Source: Desarmillaria ectypa
Taxonomy: Eukaryota; Basidiomycota; Agaricomycetes; Agaricales; Physalacriaceae
NCBI GenBank assembly: GCA_030407005.1
Contig: JAUDYN010000003.1
Location: forward strand, 1,612,001 to 1,676,000
DNA length: 64,000 bases
Reading direction: 5' to 3'
The position numbers and the translations under genes were made by a program. Position 1 is the stretch's first letter, and each line of letters begins with the position of its first letter. Below, one piece after another: positions 1 through 9,433 of the stretch. The notes beneath the pieces were generated by a model. It saw nothing but the letters and a program-made list of their open reading frames with translations, was not told the origin of the DNA and ran no database searches.

Positions 1-377
1 CGTACTGTACATATTATTCAAGGTTCTTCCTTAACCTGATCCGGCGAGCAGGTTCATTTCAACGATGGAAACTGAGACGATCGCTTCTCGAAACGTCGTT
101 GACCTCATGCTGAATGAAGAGTTCAGTTCAAGTATATGCGGACCCAGAATCTCTGCATCATCAGAGAGACAGCTCTCACTAGGCGAATACTACTTCCCAT
201 CCCGCTATCCTGACAACTTTGTTTTGGGTTGGGATTGTTAAGCTAGGGATTGATCTGTATTCTAGTATAATGTACATTTGGTTGTAAAGTAACTGTTGCG
301 TGGTTAAGAATTATATACAACAGGTTAGAACGGACGGATGGTGCAATCTATTTACTTGGATACTTTTCAATACTATA
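1..377. other. Flank with no gene seen
   Basis: No reading frame of note on either strand. It is AT-rich toward the right and most likely holds the 3' untranslated region of the ammonium transporter that ends at 378. Confidence 0.4.
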
Positions 378-2192
378 TCAAATGATTGTAGTGGCTGAAT
401 CCTTCTTCTCTGACATTTCTTTGGGCTCTGATATCACGACATCGACGTCGATATCATGCGAGTGGACGGAATGGACGTCAACTTCCTGCGATTGCCGATG
501 CATGTCGAGGTCAGGTTGCGCATGTCTGTCTCCAGCGGCTACAGCTTGTCCGGCAGATTGTGATGAGTCGAAGGGAGTTACCCAATCGGTATAATCACGA
601 CGAATTTCGATGTAGTCGCTAGCAAACTCGCCAATCTGAATCCCTTCAGTAAGTAGACGAGCAGCAGTAGAAAAAAAGATATTCACCTCGACTTCATCCA
701 TGCCTAGTCGTTCTCCCTCTGCAGTACTCCGCAGCTGCAAGCCTGGAATCATATCCACTGCTTTTGCAATCAATGCGGTAACAACGAAGCTGTAAGCCGT
801 GGTAGCACAGACATAGGCGAATTGAATGTAGAGCTGCTTCCAATTGCGATCCATCCAGCCACCCATCGTGGCGGTGTTGATGCCATCCAGAGCTATCACT
901 TTCGAATCTCCGAAAAATGCAGTAAGGATAAGGCCGACCATTCCGCCAACCGCGTGCTCAGCAAAAAGATCCAATGCGTCATCAATGCGCAGCAAGAACT
1001 TTACTAAGTACATAAGGGTTGATAAGTCGTGAGCTTGATGAAACTAATCGGGGATACCGACCTTTAGTTGCAAGATTACAGATGGCCGCGGAAACCACGC
1101 CAACTACTAGTGCGGCCCAAGGGTGGATATAGCCAGACGAGGGAGTCGCGGCAACTAGTCCAGCAATTGTACCAGAGCAGAAACCCACCATACTCCAACG
1201 ACGTTCAATGCGATAATCCATGAGACACCAGATCAATCCTCCGAAGGCGGCGGAAAGCATGGAGTTCCATATTGCCATTATGGCACGGAGATTAGCACCG
1301 AACGCACTACCACCATTGAATCCGAGCCAGCCGAAAAATAGAATAAAAGTTCCCAGATTGACTAAGGATACATTGTGCGGGCGGAAGTTGATGAGTTCTT
1401 TTTCCTGACGGCGGCCCAAGATCCATGCAAACGCGAGTCCGCTGACCCCGCTTCCGATTTCGACCGGTCCTCCGCCTGTGGGAATGGAATGATCAGTTCC
1501 CAAAGGAGTCTAAGCTAGACAATAAACCAACCTGCGAAATCGAGGACGCCCCATTTGAATGCCCACCCGTTAGAACTCCATGCCCAGCAAGCCAATGGAC
1601 AGTAAACCAGAGTTAACCAGATGAAAGTGAACAAGATTACAGGAAATACCCTCCCTCGCTCTGCAACACCTCCAACGAGAATACCGGCAGTTACGCACGC
1701 GAATTCCATCTGGAAGAAACTATAGAGTAGGTCGGGAATTAGAGGTGATCCCGGGGAAGGATTGGCCAGGACTTTTCGCAGGCCGAAATTGTGGAGGTTC
1801 CCAATGTAACCATTGGTGGCCGTCGGCGAAAAGGCTAATGAGTAACCCCAGAAAAACCATTGGAAGATGGTGATGGCATTGGCCGCAGAGACTACCCAAA
1901 TCAAGGACACTGCGCAAGGGTGTGAATTGTATTGATCAAGGGCGCGACGTTGTACTTACAGGCACTTTTTCGGCGAGCCAAGCCAGAGTAAAGAAATGCT
2001 GAGGGCGTTTGAGCTTTTGTGGAGAACTGCGGGGAACGAACAACGAACCGAGTCCTGGGACCATGAAGGCGACCATGGCGCCCGCAACAATAATAAAAGA
2101 GAGGTCGCCGCGATCGTATCTGTTGTATGATGATGGGCATCAATCATTTTTATTCTGCAAGTCCACTGACTGGCTAACACCGACTACGCCAT
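378..2192 (-). CDS. AMT: Ammonium transporter (Amt/Mep family)
   Basis: Plasma-membrane channel of the Amt/Mep/Rh family that takes up ammonium. Seen: the YSGLARRKSALSLIW motif after TM1, made only when two introns (about 50 nt and 60 nt) are removed; then NAITIFQWFFWGYSLAFSP, the GGVAERGR loop, LGTFILFFGWLGFNGGS, and the family signature DDALDLFAEHAVGG. The cytosolic tail has LGMDEVE then IGEFASDYIE, split by an in-frame 51-nt intron at 636-686 (gtgaat..ttcag), and ends in a His/Asp-rich stretch. The start is inferred: a 5-nt first coding exon (ATGGC, 2188-2192) joins after a 68-nt intron to give MAYDRGDLSF, and no other in-frame ATG lies upstream. Conserved TM helices and signature look intact. 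Divergent from LIP2. Family is certain; the first exon is provisional. Confidence 0.93.
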
Positions 2193-2689
2193 CTATATCG
2201 AAAGTCAGAAGGAGAGGAAACAAACAAGCAAGCAAAAAAGACGCACCGCGTTGTACGAGTGAGAACTCGCGCAACATTACAAGAGAACGAAAGGCAAGAG
2301 CAGCAGCGGCAGTTGACAGTTAAGAAGTATGGCAAGTGAGCAACATGTCTTGAATTTAAATAGTTTGAATATATAAGATAATGTGACACGGATCAGACCT
2401 GGGCAATCCAGATGTTGTACATTCTACCGACCAATTTCGTTTCTTCGGCGCCAAGAGGAACCTAGCCGCGGCACCGTCATGTTTCGAATTCTGGAATCTG
2501 TGGTTGGGTAAGGGTACTACAGCATCCTGTACACATATTCTATAGCACTATAACTCTATCTGGACAGCGCATGATGGTGCAAAAGAGAGTATAGTAGCTG
2601 GTCGGAATACGGACCGGGGAAGAACTCCCACGAGCCACACGACCTGGACCCTTCTGTCAGACTGCCACGGCCAGCAACTTGTCGCAACT
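2193..2689. promoter_or_regulatory. Divergent promoter region AMT / LIP2 with GATA sites
   Basis: 497 bp between the two start codons. Two HGATAR matches are seen: AGATAA at 2376-2381 (+) and AGATAG at 2556-2561 (-). Fungal AreA/Nit2 GATA factors bind such sites in nitrogen-regulated promoters, which would suit an ammonium transporter. Two sites in 500 bp is not far above chance, so regulation is inference. Confidence 0.35.
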
Positions 2690-3469
2690 ATGCCTCCCAT
2701 TTTCTACCATTATTTTCACTCGCCACTACCTTATTCCACGACCCTTGTGCTACAGGAAGCTTTGCACGTGTTGCAGCTCGCCGCGCGGAACAGTACCAAG
2801 TCCCATGCGTACCATCCAGACCTGCTACTTCTCCTGCAGCATCGGCCGGTATACACCGCTGGTCGTCGCCAGCGTGCAGACATTACCGAAGGCGACCGCA
2901 GACGGCTCACCAATATTGGTGCCGACTTTGTGTCGACGGCACGGGGAGGCGAATATACGTTCCATGGGCCAGGGCAAATAGTAGGGTATCCTCTGCTTGA
3001 TCTAGGGCGGACCTCCCCCGCAATGGGCATTCGAGACTACATTTGTCGCATGCAGAAAACGCTCGAGATCCATCTCAAGGAGGCCCACGGTCTTGATCAC
3101 GTCCCATCAGACCATACCGGCGTGTTCCTCGACGCCCACACAAAAATCGCTAGTATCGGCGTCCAAGTTCGACATCGTCTCACAACCCACGGCTTTGCAA
3201 TGAATATCACACGGGAGCCCGAACCCTGGTTCGATCAGGTTGTTGCCTGTGGCCTCAATGGCGTCAAGGCGGGGAGCATAGAGTCGGCAACTAACACGAA
3301 AATCAGGGTGGAAGATGAGATTCCAGGCCTGGTCAGTCGTTTTGGAAGAATGTACGACCGCGAGATGCTGCCGCTGGATTTGAGTGACGATGGTCCCATT
3401 ATAACCGAGATAAAAACTATGGAACAAGTGGGACGCGACGCTGGTGACTGGAATCCGGCGCCTTTGTAG
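2690..3469 (+). CDS. LIP2: Lipoyl(octanoyl) transferase, mitochondrial
   Basis: Transfers octanoate from acyl carrier protein to the lipoyl domains of 2-oxoacid dehydrogenases and glycine cleavage H protein, the first step of mitochondrial lipoate synthesis (LipB/Lip2 family, EC 2.3.1.181). A single intronless 259-residue frame. Seen: RGGEYTFHGPGQIVGYPLLD at about residues 85-105, KIASIGVQVRH followed by THGFAMN at about 150-170, and the conserved acyl-accepting Cys in VVACGLNG. Length fits the fungal family. The ATG at 2690 is the first in frame. The N-terminus is not a strong textbook presequence, so targeting is inferred from the family. It is unusual here in having no intron. Confidence 0.95.
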   Translation: MPPIFYHYFHSPLPYSTTLVLQEALHVLQLAARNSTKSHAYHPDLLLLLQHRPVYTAGRRQRADITEGDRRRLTNIGADFVSTARGGEYTFHGPGQIVGYPLLDLGRTSPAMGIRDYICRMQKTLEIHLKEAHGLDHVPSDHTGVFLDAHTKIASIGVQVRHRLTTHGFAMNITREPEPWFDQVVACGLNGVKAGSIESATNTKIRVEDEIPGLVSRFGRMYDREMLPLDLSDDGPIITEIKTMEQVGRDAGDWNPAPL

Positions 3470-4285
3470 TTTATTGGTCCAGTCAGCAATGTCAAGTATC
3501 CTATGATAAATCGACCCTTTGGCCTAGACCTGTATAGGCTCAACTATAAGTCTCCTCATTATTGGTGGAATGGATCAATAAAACTGTTGCCATATCCTCG
3601 TAACTTCAAGGACGTGAGTGTATTTCTTGTTCTCTAATTCAAAAGTAGCTTACTACCCGTCGTAATGGTTTTGATGTTCAGCCAAGTTGGCGCAGACGGT
3701 ACTTAACAATACTGACTCTTGTAATCATGTGATCGTTCAATGGCTTGTAATTCCACTATACGTGACGCGCGTTGATTTGGCTACTGCACCTTGACCGCAA
3801 TACTCTTCTATCATGGCGGGGTTTCTCGGGCTGCTGCAAGATTATCTGAACGAATGGAGATCCCGATAGGTTGGATACCCCCGAAGATCGTAATCAGCTA
3901 GCGTGTCAGGAACATCGCACTAGTCAAGTTTTTTTTGGTTATTACCAACCTCAAATTCGATGTCAAAATCGTGGATCCACATGATACCCACAGAATGTCA
4001 TATCTTGTACTGAACAAGTGTTGCCTCTTTTTGAATTATGTACTTGTATGCATTGTACCAGTCCACGGTGAAACAGATAGACATCGTTTCTCAAATTCAA
4101 CAAAGTCTACAGATAAGCAGCGGAGAAGCGGAGAAAGAACACTAATAAGCGCCGATCGGTTGATCGGGCGATCTTGCTTTCGAACAGGAACACTCAAGCG
4201 AGGTCAGTCACCGCTTCGAAACTAAACTTTTCAGACATAATATCCTAAATTTCTTCGTCAAACAGTTCTCTATATCCTTTTTGAC
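3470..4285. other. Intergenic, no gene recognised
   Basis: Holds the 3' end of LIP2 and the promoter of the NmrA-like gene. A 96-codon open frame at 3935-4225 lacks any recognisable motif and is best seen as chance. Confidence 0.4.
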
Positions 4286-4966
4286 ATGCGAATCCTTATA
4301 TTTGGCCCAACAGGACCCTCAGGCGTTTTGCTCGTCCGCGAAACGCTCGACGCCTTCCAATCATGCACTATCATCCTCTACGCTCGTAACCCATCCAAAT
4401 TACCCGCTGACATCACCTCCAACCAATCCGTGATAACTATTCAGGGAGAGCTACACGAGCATGACAAACTCTCCAAGGCAATGGAAGGTGTCGACGCAGT
4501 GTTATCTACTCTAGGTCACAACGCCAATCTGAAGGAAAACCCGTTTCATCACCCAGATACGCCTATCGCGAAAGCATATGAGCGTATCATTGACCTGATG
4601 TACTTCCACGGCGTTAAGCGCCTCATTGCCCTCGGAACACCCTCCATGTCAGACCCGCGCGACAAATTTAGCTTGGCTTGGTCCATCATGATTGGTGGCG
4701 TTGCTACGCTCGCCCATACGAGCTATAAAGATGTCGTTGAAACCGGGAAGACCATACGTTCCAGGGGTGCTGACTTGGACTGGACAATTGTCAGGGTTCC
4801 CAGGATGACGAATAAGGATCAGAAGGAGGTGGTTGCTGGCTATGTTGGGGATGGAAAGACGGGATTTTCGCTGTCAAGAGCGGGTTTTGCTGCGTTTGTT
4901 ATGAAGGAGCTTTGCGCTAGCAGGCCACAGTGGGTCAAGGCGGCACCGCTATTATCTTCCCCTTGA
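4286..4966 (+). CDS. NmrA-like / atypical SDR NAD(P)-binding protein
   Basis: An intronless 226-residue protein with a Rossmann fold. Seen: N-terminal dinucleotide-binding loop ILIFGPTGPSG, an acidic/polar second strand with LYARNPSKLP (basic residue favouring NADP), GVDAVLSTLG after strand four, and GVKRLIALGTPS at about 110, where classic SDRs would carry the catalytic Tyr/Lys. A DWTIVRVPRM segment near 165-175 is typical of the NAD(P)H-binding domain PF13460 (BLVRB, NmrA relatives). Substrate cannot be told: members range from biliverdin/flavin reductases to redox-sensing regulators. The ATG is the first in frame and the protein looks full length. Confidence 0.85.
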   Translation: MRILIFGPTGPSGVLLVRETLDAFQSCTIILYARNPSKLPADITSNQSVITIQGELHEHDKLSKAMEGVDAVLSTLGHNANLKENPFHHPDTPIAKAYERIIDLMYFHGVKRLIALGTPSMSDPRDKFSLAWSIMIGGVATLAHTSYKDVVETGKTIRSRGADLDWTIVRVPRMTNKDQKEVVAGYVGDGKTGFSLSRAGFAAFVMKELCASRPQWVKAAPLLSSP

Positions 4967-5108
4967 TATTTGTGAGTAGAATATTTTACAGCTGAACTTC
5001 ACAAGGCTTATTTTCATCAGTTTGACAGTAATATATATATCTGATTCATCGAATCCGCATTATTATATATGTATGTGTAAGTATAGATACCTTGCGCTTG
5101 CGCATTAA

Positions 5109-6196
5109 CTACACATTCTCTAATAGGTCTGCCTTCACTGGCTTCCATTCCGCCCCCATCTTCAACTGGCCTTCTTGGCAGCCGCTCAGCGCCCACCAAC
5201 GCGGGACAGTTTCGTCCCTATCTAACAGGTCACGAAGTGGAATATACATGTATCCCAAATTCGTTTCCTTGAACCCACAGTCAGACACGTCAACTAATAT
5301 AATACTCGATGCTTTGTCCGTGCACAAGAATGTGTGATGTGAATGCCATTTGGGTTCGCTCGTGCTCTTACACGGAGGCGTAGAATGTATCCGTGTAGCT
5401 TTTCCATCAACAGCCAGCAAAATTGTGGCTCGGGGATTGGCCTCTCTGGAGGAAACGGGAGACTTCAAGTCCTTGGCCTCGTCGAGAATTAGATGGACAA
5501 CGCCCACGTCTGATTCGTAAGGCAAAGATGCAATTATATATGAGAAAGATAACGTACTTGAATCGGCGGTTGAAGGCAAGATTGGATGAAATGAGACGGT
5601 GGCCAGAAGCTCTCCCTTCAACCCTCCATTTTTGGATAGGGGCAGTCGCTCGGCTACGGGCTCGCAAATGAGGGTTAGATTGTCGATGGAAATTGACGCA
5701 GATGCAATCAACGAATTCTTGAAATATTTGGAATGATCAAATACGTCAAAGAACAAGGCAGCGTCCGTCGAGAAGATAAGAATTTCTTGGGACTGCATGA
5801 TCCAGTTAGGATCGTAACTGAAGATAGGAATTTAGGGATTTCCAGAGAAAAAAAAATAGCAATGAAAACCTACGTAAAGTGTCTATGTGATGTGAACGAT
5901 GGATTTCTGGACCCATGCGTGGTGAGGACGACAAATGGATTCGGCGGCAGCAGAAGGGTGCTCGAATGCTTCAAATGAGCAGATTGGATTATTACACGTG
6001 CCACGCCAATGACAGAATTGTCCATAGGTGGCTCAGAGTTCTGTTCGATGGCAGGTAGAAAGCACGGACATAGTTTGCGGACCTGGTAGAAGTATACAAG
6101 TTCAAATCTACGATACCATTCGATGAGGAATGGCCTTACCAGCGCACCAGGAGCCATGAGAGATGGAGGTAAGTAACAAAAGGAACTTGCACGCAT
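5109..6196 (-). CDS. Tandem C2-domain protein, tricalbin-like but without SMP
   Basis: About 305 residues after removing three short introns (one ending before RKLCPCFLP, one in the first C2 domain before DPNW, one of 47 nt before VGVVHLIL). Two C2 domains are seen: the first from IGVARVIIQSAHL to ASISIDNL, the second from VGVVHLILDEAKDL to KMGAEWKPV. Order, spacing and motifs follow C2A-C2B of the tricalbin at 9.4-14.7 kb: GYMYIPLRDLLD with MGAEWKPV here, against GYMSIKLEDLLA with ISAEWKPL there. No membrane helix or SMP domain precedes it; the ATG at 6196 lies just upstream of the part matching the SMP-C2 linker. C2 domains bind phospholipid, often with calcium, but several calcium-binding Asp seem absent. 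It may be a small C2 adaptor or a shortened tricalbin copy. Confidence 0.72.
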
Positions 6197-6329
6197 CCCA
6201 CAGAGGAAAAGAAAAAGCAGGCACCCATGCCATCACGGGCAGGCAGCAACGAGGGCACGATGGTGGTTTGTGGTAGAAGACGCGATCAGTCACATTTGAT
6301 ATTTCGTGACGCCCTTTTCTTTGACGGTC
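6197..6329. promoter_or_regulatory. Bidirectional promoter, C2 protein / MTQ2
   Basis: Only 133 bp separate the two start codons of the head-to-head genes, so both transcripts must start within or beyond this stretch. No TATA box seen. Confidence 0.45.
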
Positions 6330-7288
6330 ATGATCCCAACGCCTGATCTCTCCCATCTCACCTCTGCCGACTACGAGAGCGTGTACGAACCGGCTGGTAT
6401 GCCCCTTGGACTGCTCTGAACTGTCGATTTACTTCGTCTAGAGGACACATATCTTCTCTTGGACGCCTTGGAACAGGATGCGGAATATTTGAGGGAATTG
6501 GATGGAGCTGTATGTCTGGAGGTTGGGTAACGTCCTGTCTGTCGCGTATTCCTCGACCTCTCATTGCTTACCGCAGATAGGTCGGGCTCTGGCTGCGTCT
6601 CAAGTTTTCTAGCCAGTATCTTGGGGTCCACAGCGCGCACGTTTTGTCATGCTGATATGTCTTTTACAATCACTAAAGCTTCTTTTGCAGTATATCTATG
6701 TACAGATATAAACCCCCATGCCTGCATATGCACCTTCAAGACAGGATCGCAAAATGAAGTGTGTCACTGCCATTCTACTCTGCTGACAGGTGGTCTTTAC
6801 CCTTCAGATTTCTTTGGATCCAGTGAATACTGCATTTGCAGGACCGTTTCATCGTCGCTTAAAGAATGCTATTGATGTTATACTGTTCAATCCGCCGTAC
6901 GTTCCCACCGACCGAGAAGAGGCGCTAGATGCTCAAAGTAAGAGACGCATAGAAGGATCCTGGGCTGGGGGGCATGATGGCATGGATGTTACCGACCGTT
7001 TTCTTGACGTCGTAAACGTAGGTCTAGGAAGCAGGAACGTCGAAATATCCTTCTAACTTCTACAAAGGAACTGTTATCGCCACGTGGACGCTTCTATTTG
7101 GTTGCGCTCAAGCAAAACAACATTCCAAACATCCAACAAAGAATGCAGGATAAATTTGGACTCGGTAGCGAAGTTTGTAATCCATCTTACATCTCGAGCA
7201 TTTTTACTAATAAATTACCTAGACTGTGCTCTACCGCCGTGCTGGTTCCGAACACCTTTTCATTCTACGATTTCAGCGTGCATCTTGA
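6330..7288 (+). CDS. MTQ2: eRF1 N5-glutamine methyltransferase (HemK2/Mtq2)
   Basis: Methylates the Gln of the GGQ motif in release factor eRF1, acting with Trm112. Assembled from about seven small exons, total about 220 residues, like human HEMK2. Seen: YEPAEDTYLLLDALE across the first intron, SAM motif I LEVGSGSGCVSSFLAS across the second, LYLCTDINPHA across the third, then the catalytic NPPYVP loop of the NPPY glutamine methyltransferase class, GSWAGGHDGMDVTDRFL, LLSPRGRFYLVALKQNN, and an end in RRAGSEHLFILRF. All signature residues are present. Head-to-head with the C2 gene; its stop is 48 bp from the stop of the convergent UGO1. The exons are too short to show up as a single frame. Confidence 0.93.
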
Positions 7289-7336
7289 TGCGAGGGCGAA
7301 AGAGTTGGATCTGTATAATTGAAAGACGTCCAATGA

Positions 7337-8874
7337 TTACAATTCCGCCCAACCTCCGTCCGAATTATCGCCGCCAGTGATTAGTGCGAGGAAAAATACT
7401 ATAACGCTTGCCCCCAGTCTCATTCCCATACCCCGATATAGCTGGCCTATTCCAGTATGGCGTGACCAGCTATCTTCTTCTCTTGAGTCATCCTGTGTCT
7501 CGACATTCGTTTCAGCGAGATCTCTGCTCATTCGTCTCTTCTTGGTGCGTCGAATTATAGGAAGATCCGATCGCTCCTCTGTGATAATATGCCACAACGC
7601 ATCCACGACACCATTGTAAGGGGCAGGTCGAAGCTCAACACAACCTTTAATTGGCTTTGCGCTTCCTCGGACTTGTACTTGTAACCGCCGTCTGATTGTC
7701 TCAAAGGGCAGGGTGATGAGAAGACCAATACAGCTACCCGCCAACTCGGCAAAACCCCAGGCAAAAGGGCTGCTATCCTCAGTAATGTGGGCGCCAAGAT
7801 ACGACACGAGTAGACCTGGTAATGCCAATGAGACGACGGGCCGGAGCGCAGTGTCGATGAGCATTGGGATGAATAGATTGGGATGGAAGTAGACTCCTTG
7901 GAAACCGCCTTCATCTCTGAGTATTTGGGAAAGAGCGTCAATGGGTCCACTGTAGCTGCGATATCGAGGAAGGTACGATTGAACAATCAGTCGAGTGCGG
8001 ACGAGGTCCAATGGAGAGAGTAGAAACCCGGTTATTATATGAGAAGCAATCGGGAGTAAGAGGTAAGGCTGTTGGAAAAGAGGCGTGGTAGGAAGAAAAA
8101 GAGACTGGAGAATATTGTGAATGAGGGGCTGGAAAGTCGTAGACAAAACTTCCGTGCAACATGAAGTAAGCAGTCCTAGAAGACTTGAGAATCGGCAACC
8201 GGATCATTCAGATAGGTAGTTATACCTTTCCACAATGCCAACCAGCCCTCCCCCCTGAAACGGCCGACGCGTTTAATCATGCCCCAGACCCCATTAGCAC
8301 TTCCAACAGGAATGATGTACTCTGGACGTGTACCCTCTTCAAGAACAGATCGACGGATAACATATCCATGTTCGTCCACTTGGGCAGGGTGACGCATCCT
8401 CGGTGTGATTTCCGGGTCTGCAAAATAGGATTCATTATCGTTGGAAGAATCACTCAGCTATGAATGAATTCAGAACGGCCCAAGACCGGCGAAGACTGGA
8501 CCACTAACCACATCGTCATCGTCCTCAGGCTCAACATCTACATGATAGTTGTGTGAATCTCGAGGCACCCACTGCACTTGGAGCAGCATCTTGCCGACCT
8601 CCCAAGGCATGGCAATAGCGCTACTCGTGTACTGCAACACTGCAGAAGCAGCGAGGGTCTTGAGGAGATCGACTGCGTTGACACCACTAGCGTCGTTCAA
8701 ATCTGGTGAAAGATCGAAGATTGAGTTTGGTGTCGGACGCGTCGACCATTGAAACGAAGAACTCGAAGATGCCGAAGAAGAGGTATTGACATTGGGCGGC
8801 GACGGTGGTGGAACAAAGGACCAAGCAGATGAAGAGCCGTTGTAGAGGTCTCGGAGAGATGGCGGTGGGTTCAT
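7337..8874 (-). CDS. UGO1: Mitochondrial outer-membrane fusion protein Ugo1 (carrier family)
   Basis: Ugo1 is a modified mitochondrial carrier in the outer membrane that links Fzo1 and Mgm1 in fusion. Three coding exons: a Ser/Pro-rich N-terminus with MPWEVGKMLLQVQW, a middle exon ending in GWLALWKG, and a long exon with SPLDLVRTRLIVQ, a second LPFETIRRRLQVQ, and GMGMRLGASVIVF near the end. These are three carrier-type P-x-[DE]-x-x-[RK] half-signatures. Introns end at tgcag and ctag and join cleanly in frame. The ATG at 8874 (MNPPPSLRDLYNG) is preferred over an in-frame codon at 8955. Family assignment rests on carrier repeats plus the Ugo1-like SLRDLY start; another divergent outer-membrane carrier such as SLC25A46 is the same group. 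Confidence 0.85.
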
Positions 8875-9371
8875 GTCATGAATGTTTCGTATTGGGCAAG
8901 TCGAACAAAGTCGCGGCCAGAGCTGGACGTTGGTGGAGGGAGCGTACTCTGACAAAACTTGTTAAGTCGGGTCGGCGGTGCCGCGTTCTTCCCGGGAAGC
9001 ATTTGAACAATATGCACAAATATAAGATCGGGATCGATCATTATGAACTGCATGCCGATTTTGGCAAGTCTGGATTCGACTAATGCAAGTGGTCCTATGC
9101 GGGGCAGCTTATGCATGATGCGACTGGGAGACCCACTTAAAAGTATGCTCAATTTACAGGAATATCAGCGCTCATATTTGCATCGCAATTGAGAGCTCGT
9201 GCATCTGCTCCTTGGCCAGCCATTGGGGTTCTTGGCCCGGAGAAATGAGTATTTCAGGAACTTCGGGAATCGAAGGCTCCGTGTTTTCGGCACCTAATGT
9301 GACACAATGTGACCTCTGACGACATCAGAGACACCTTGGGGTCAAACAGGCGCACATCCACCTTGCCCTTC

Positions 9372-9433
9372 GATTAAGTACACGTTCCCTTCTTCATCTT
9401 TTCCCCCTCGCCCTCCCTTCTCTTTCCTGCCCC
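9372..9433 (+). promoter_or_regulatory. Pyrimidine-rich leader before tricalbin
   Basis: A C/T-rich tract, nearly free of purines, runs to the start codon. CT-rich stretches just upstream of the start are common in well-expressed filamentous fungal genes. The start context is ccccATGG. Confidence 0.45.

Noticed and set aside
3935..4225. 96-codon frame before the NmrA-like gene
   Set aside because: No motif and unusual composition for a protein; likely the 5' leader region.
6358..6640. Basic Arg/Pro-rich minus-strand frames that looked like an upstream exon of the C2 protein
   Set aside because: The + strand here codes the first exons of MTQ2 (YEPAEDTYLLLDALE and the SAM motif), which explains the region fully.
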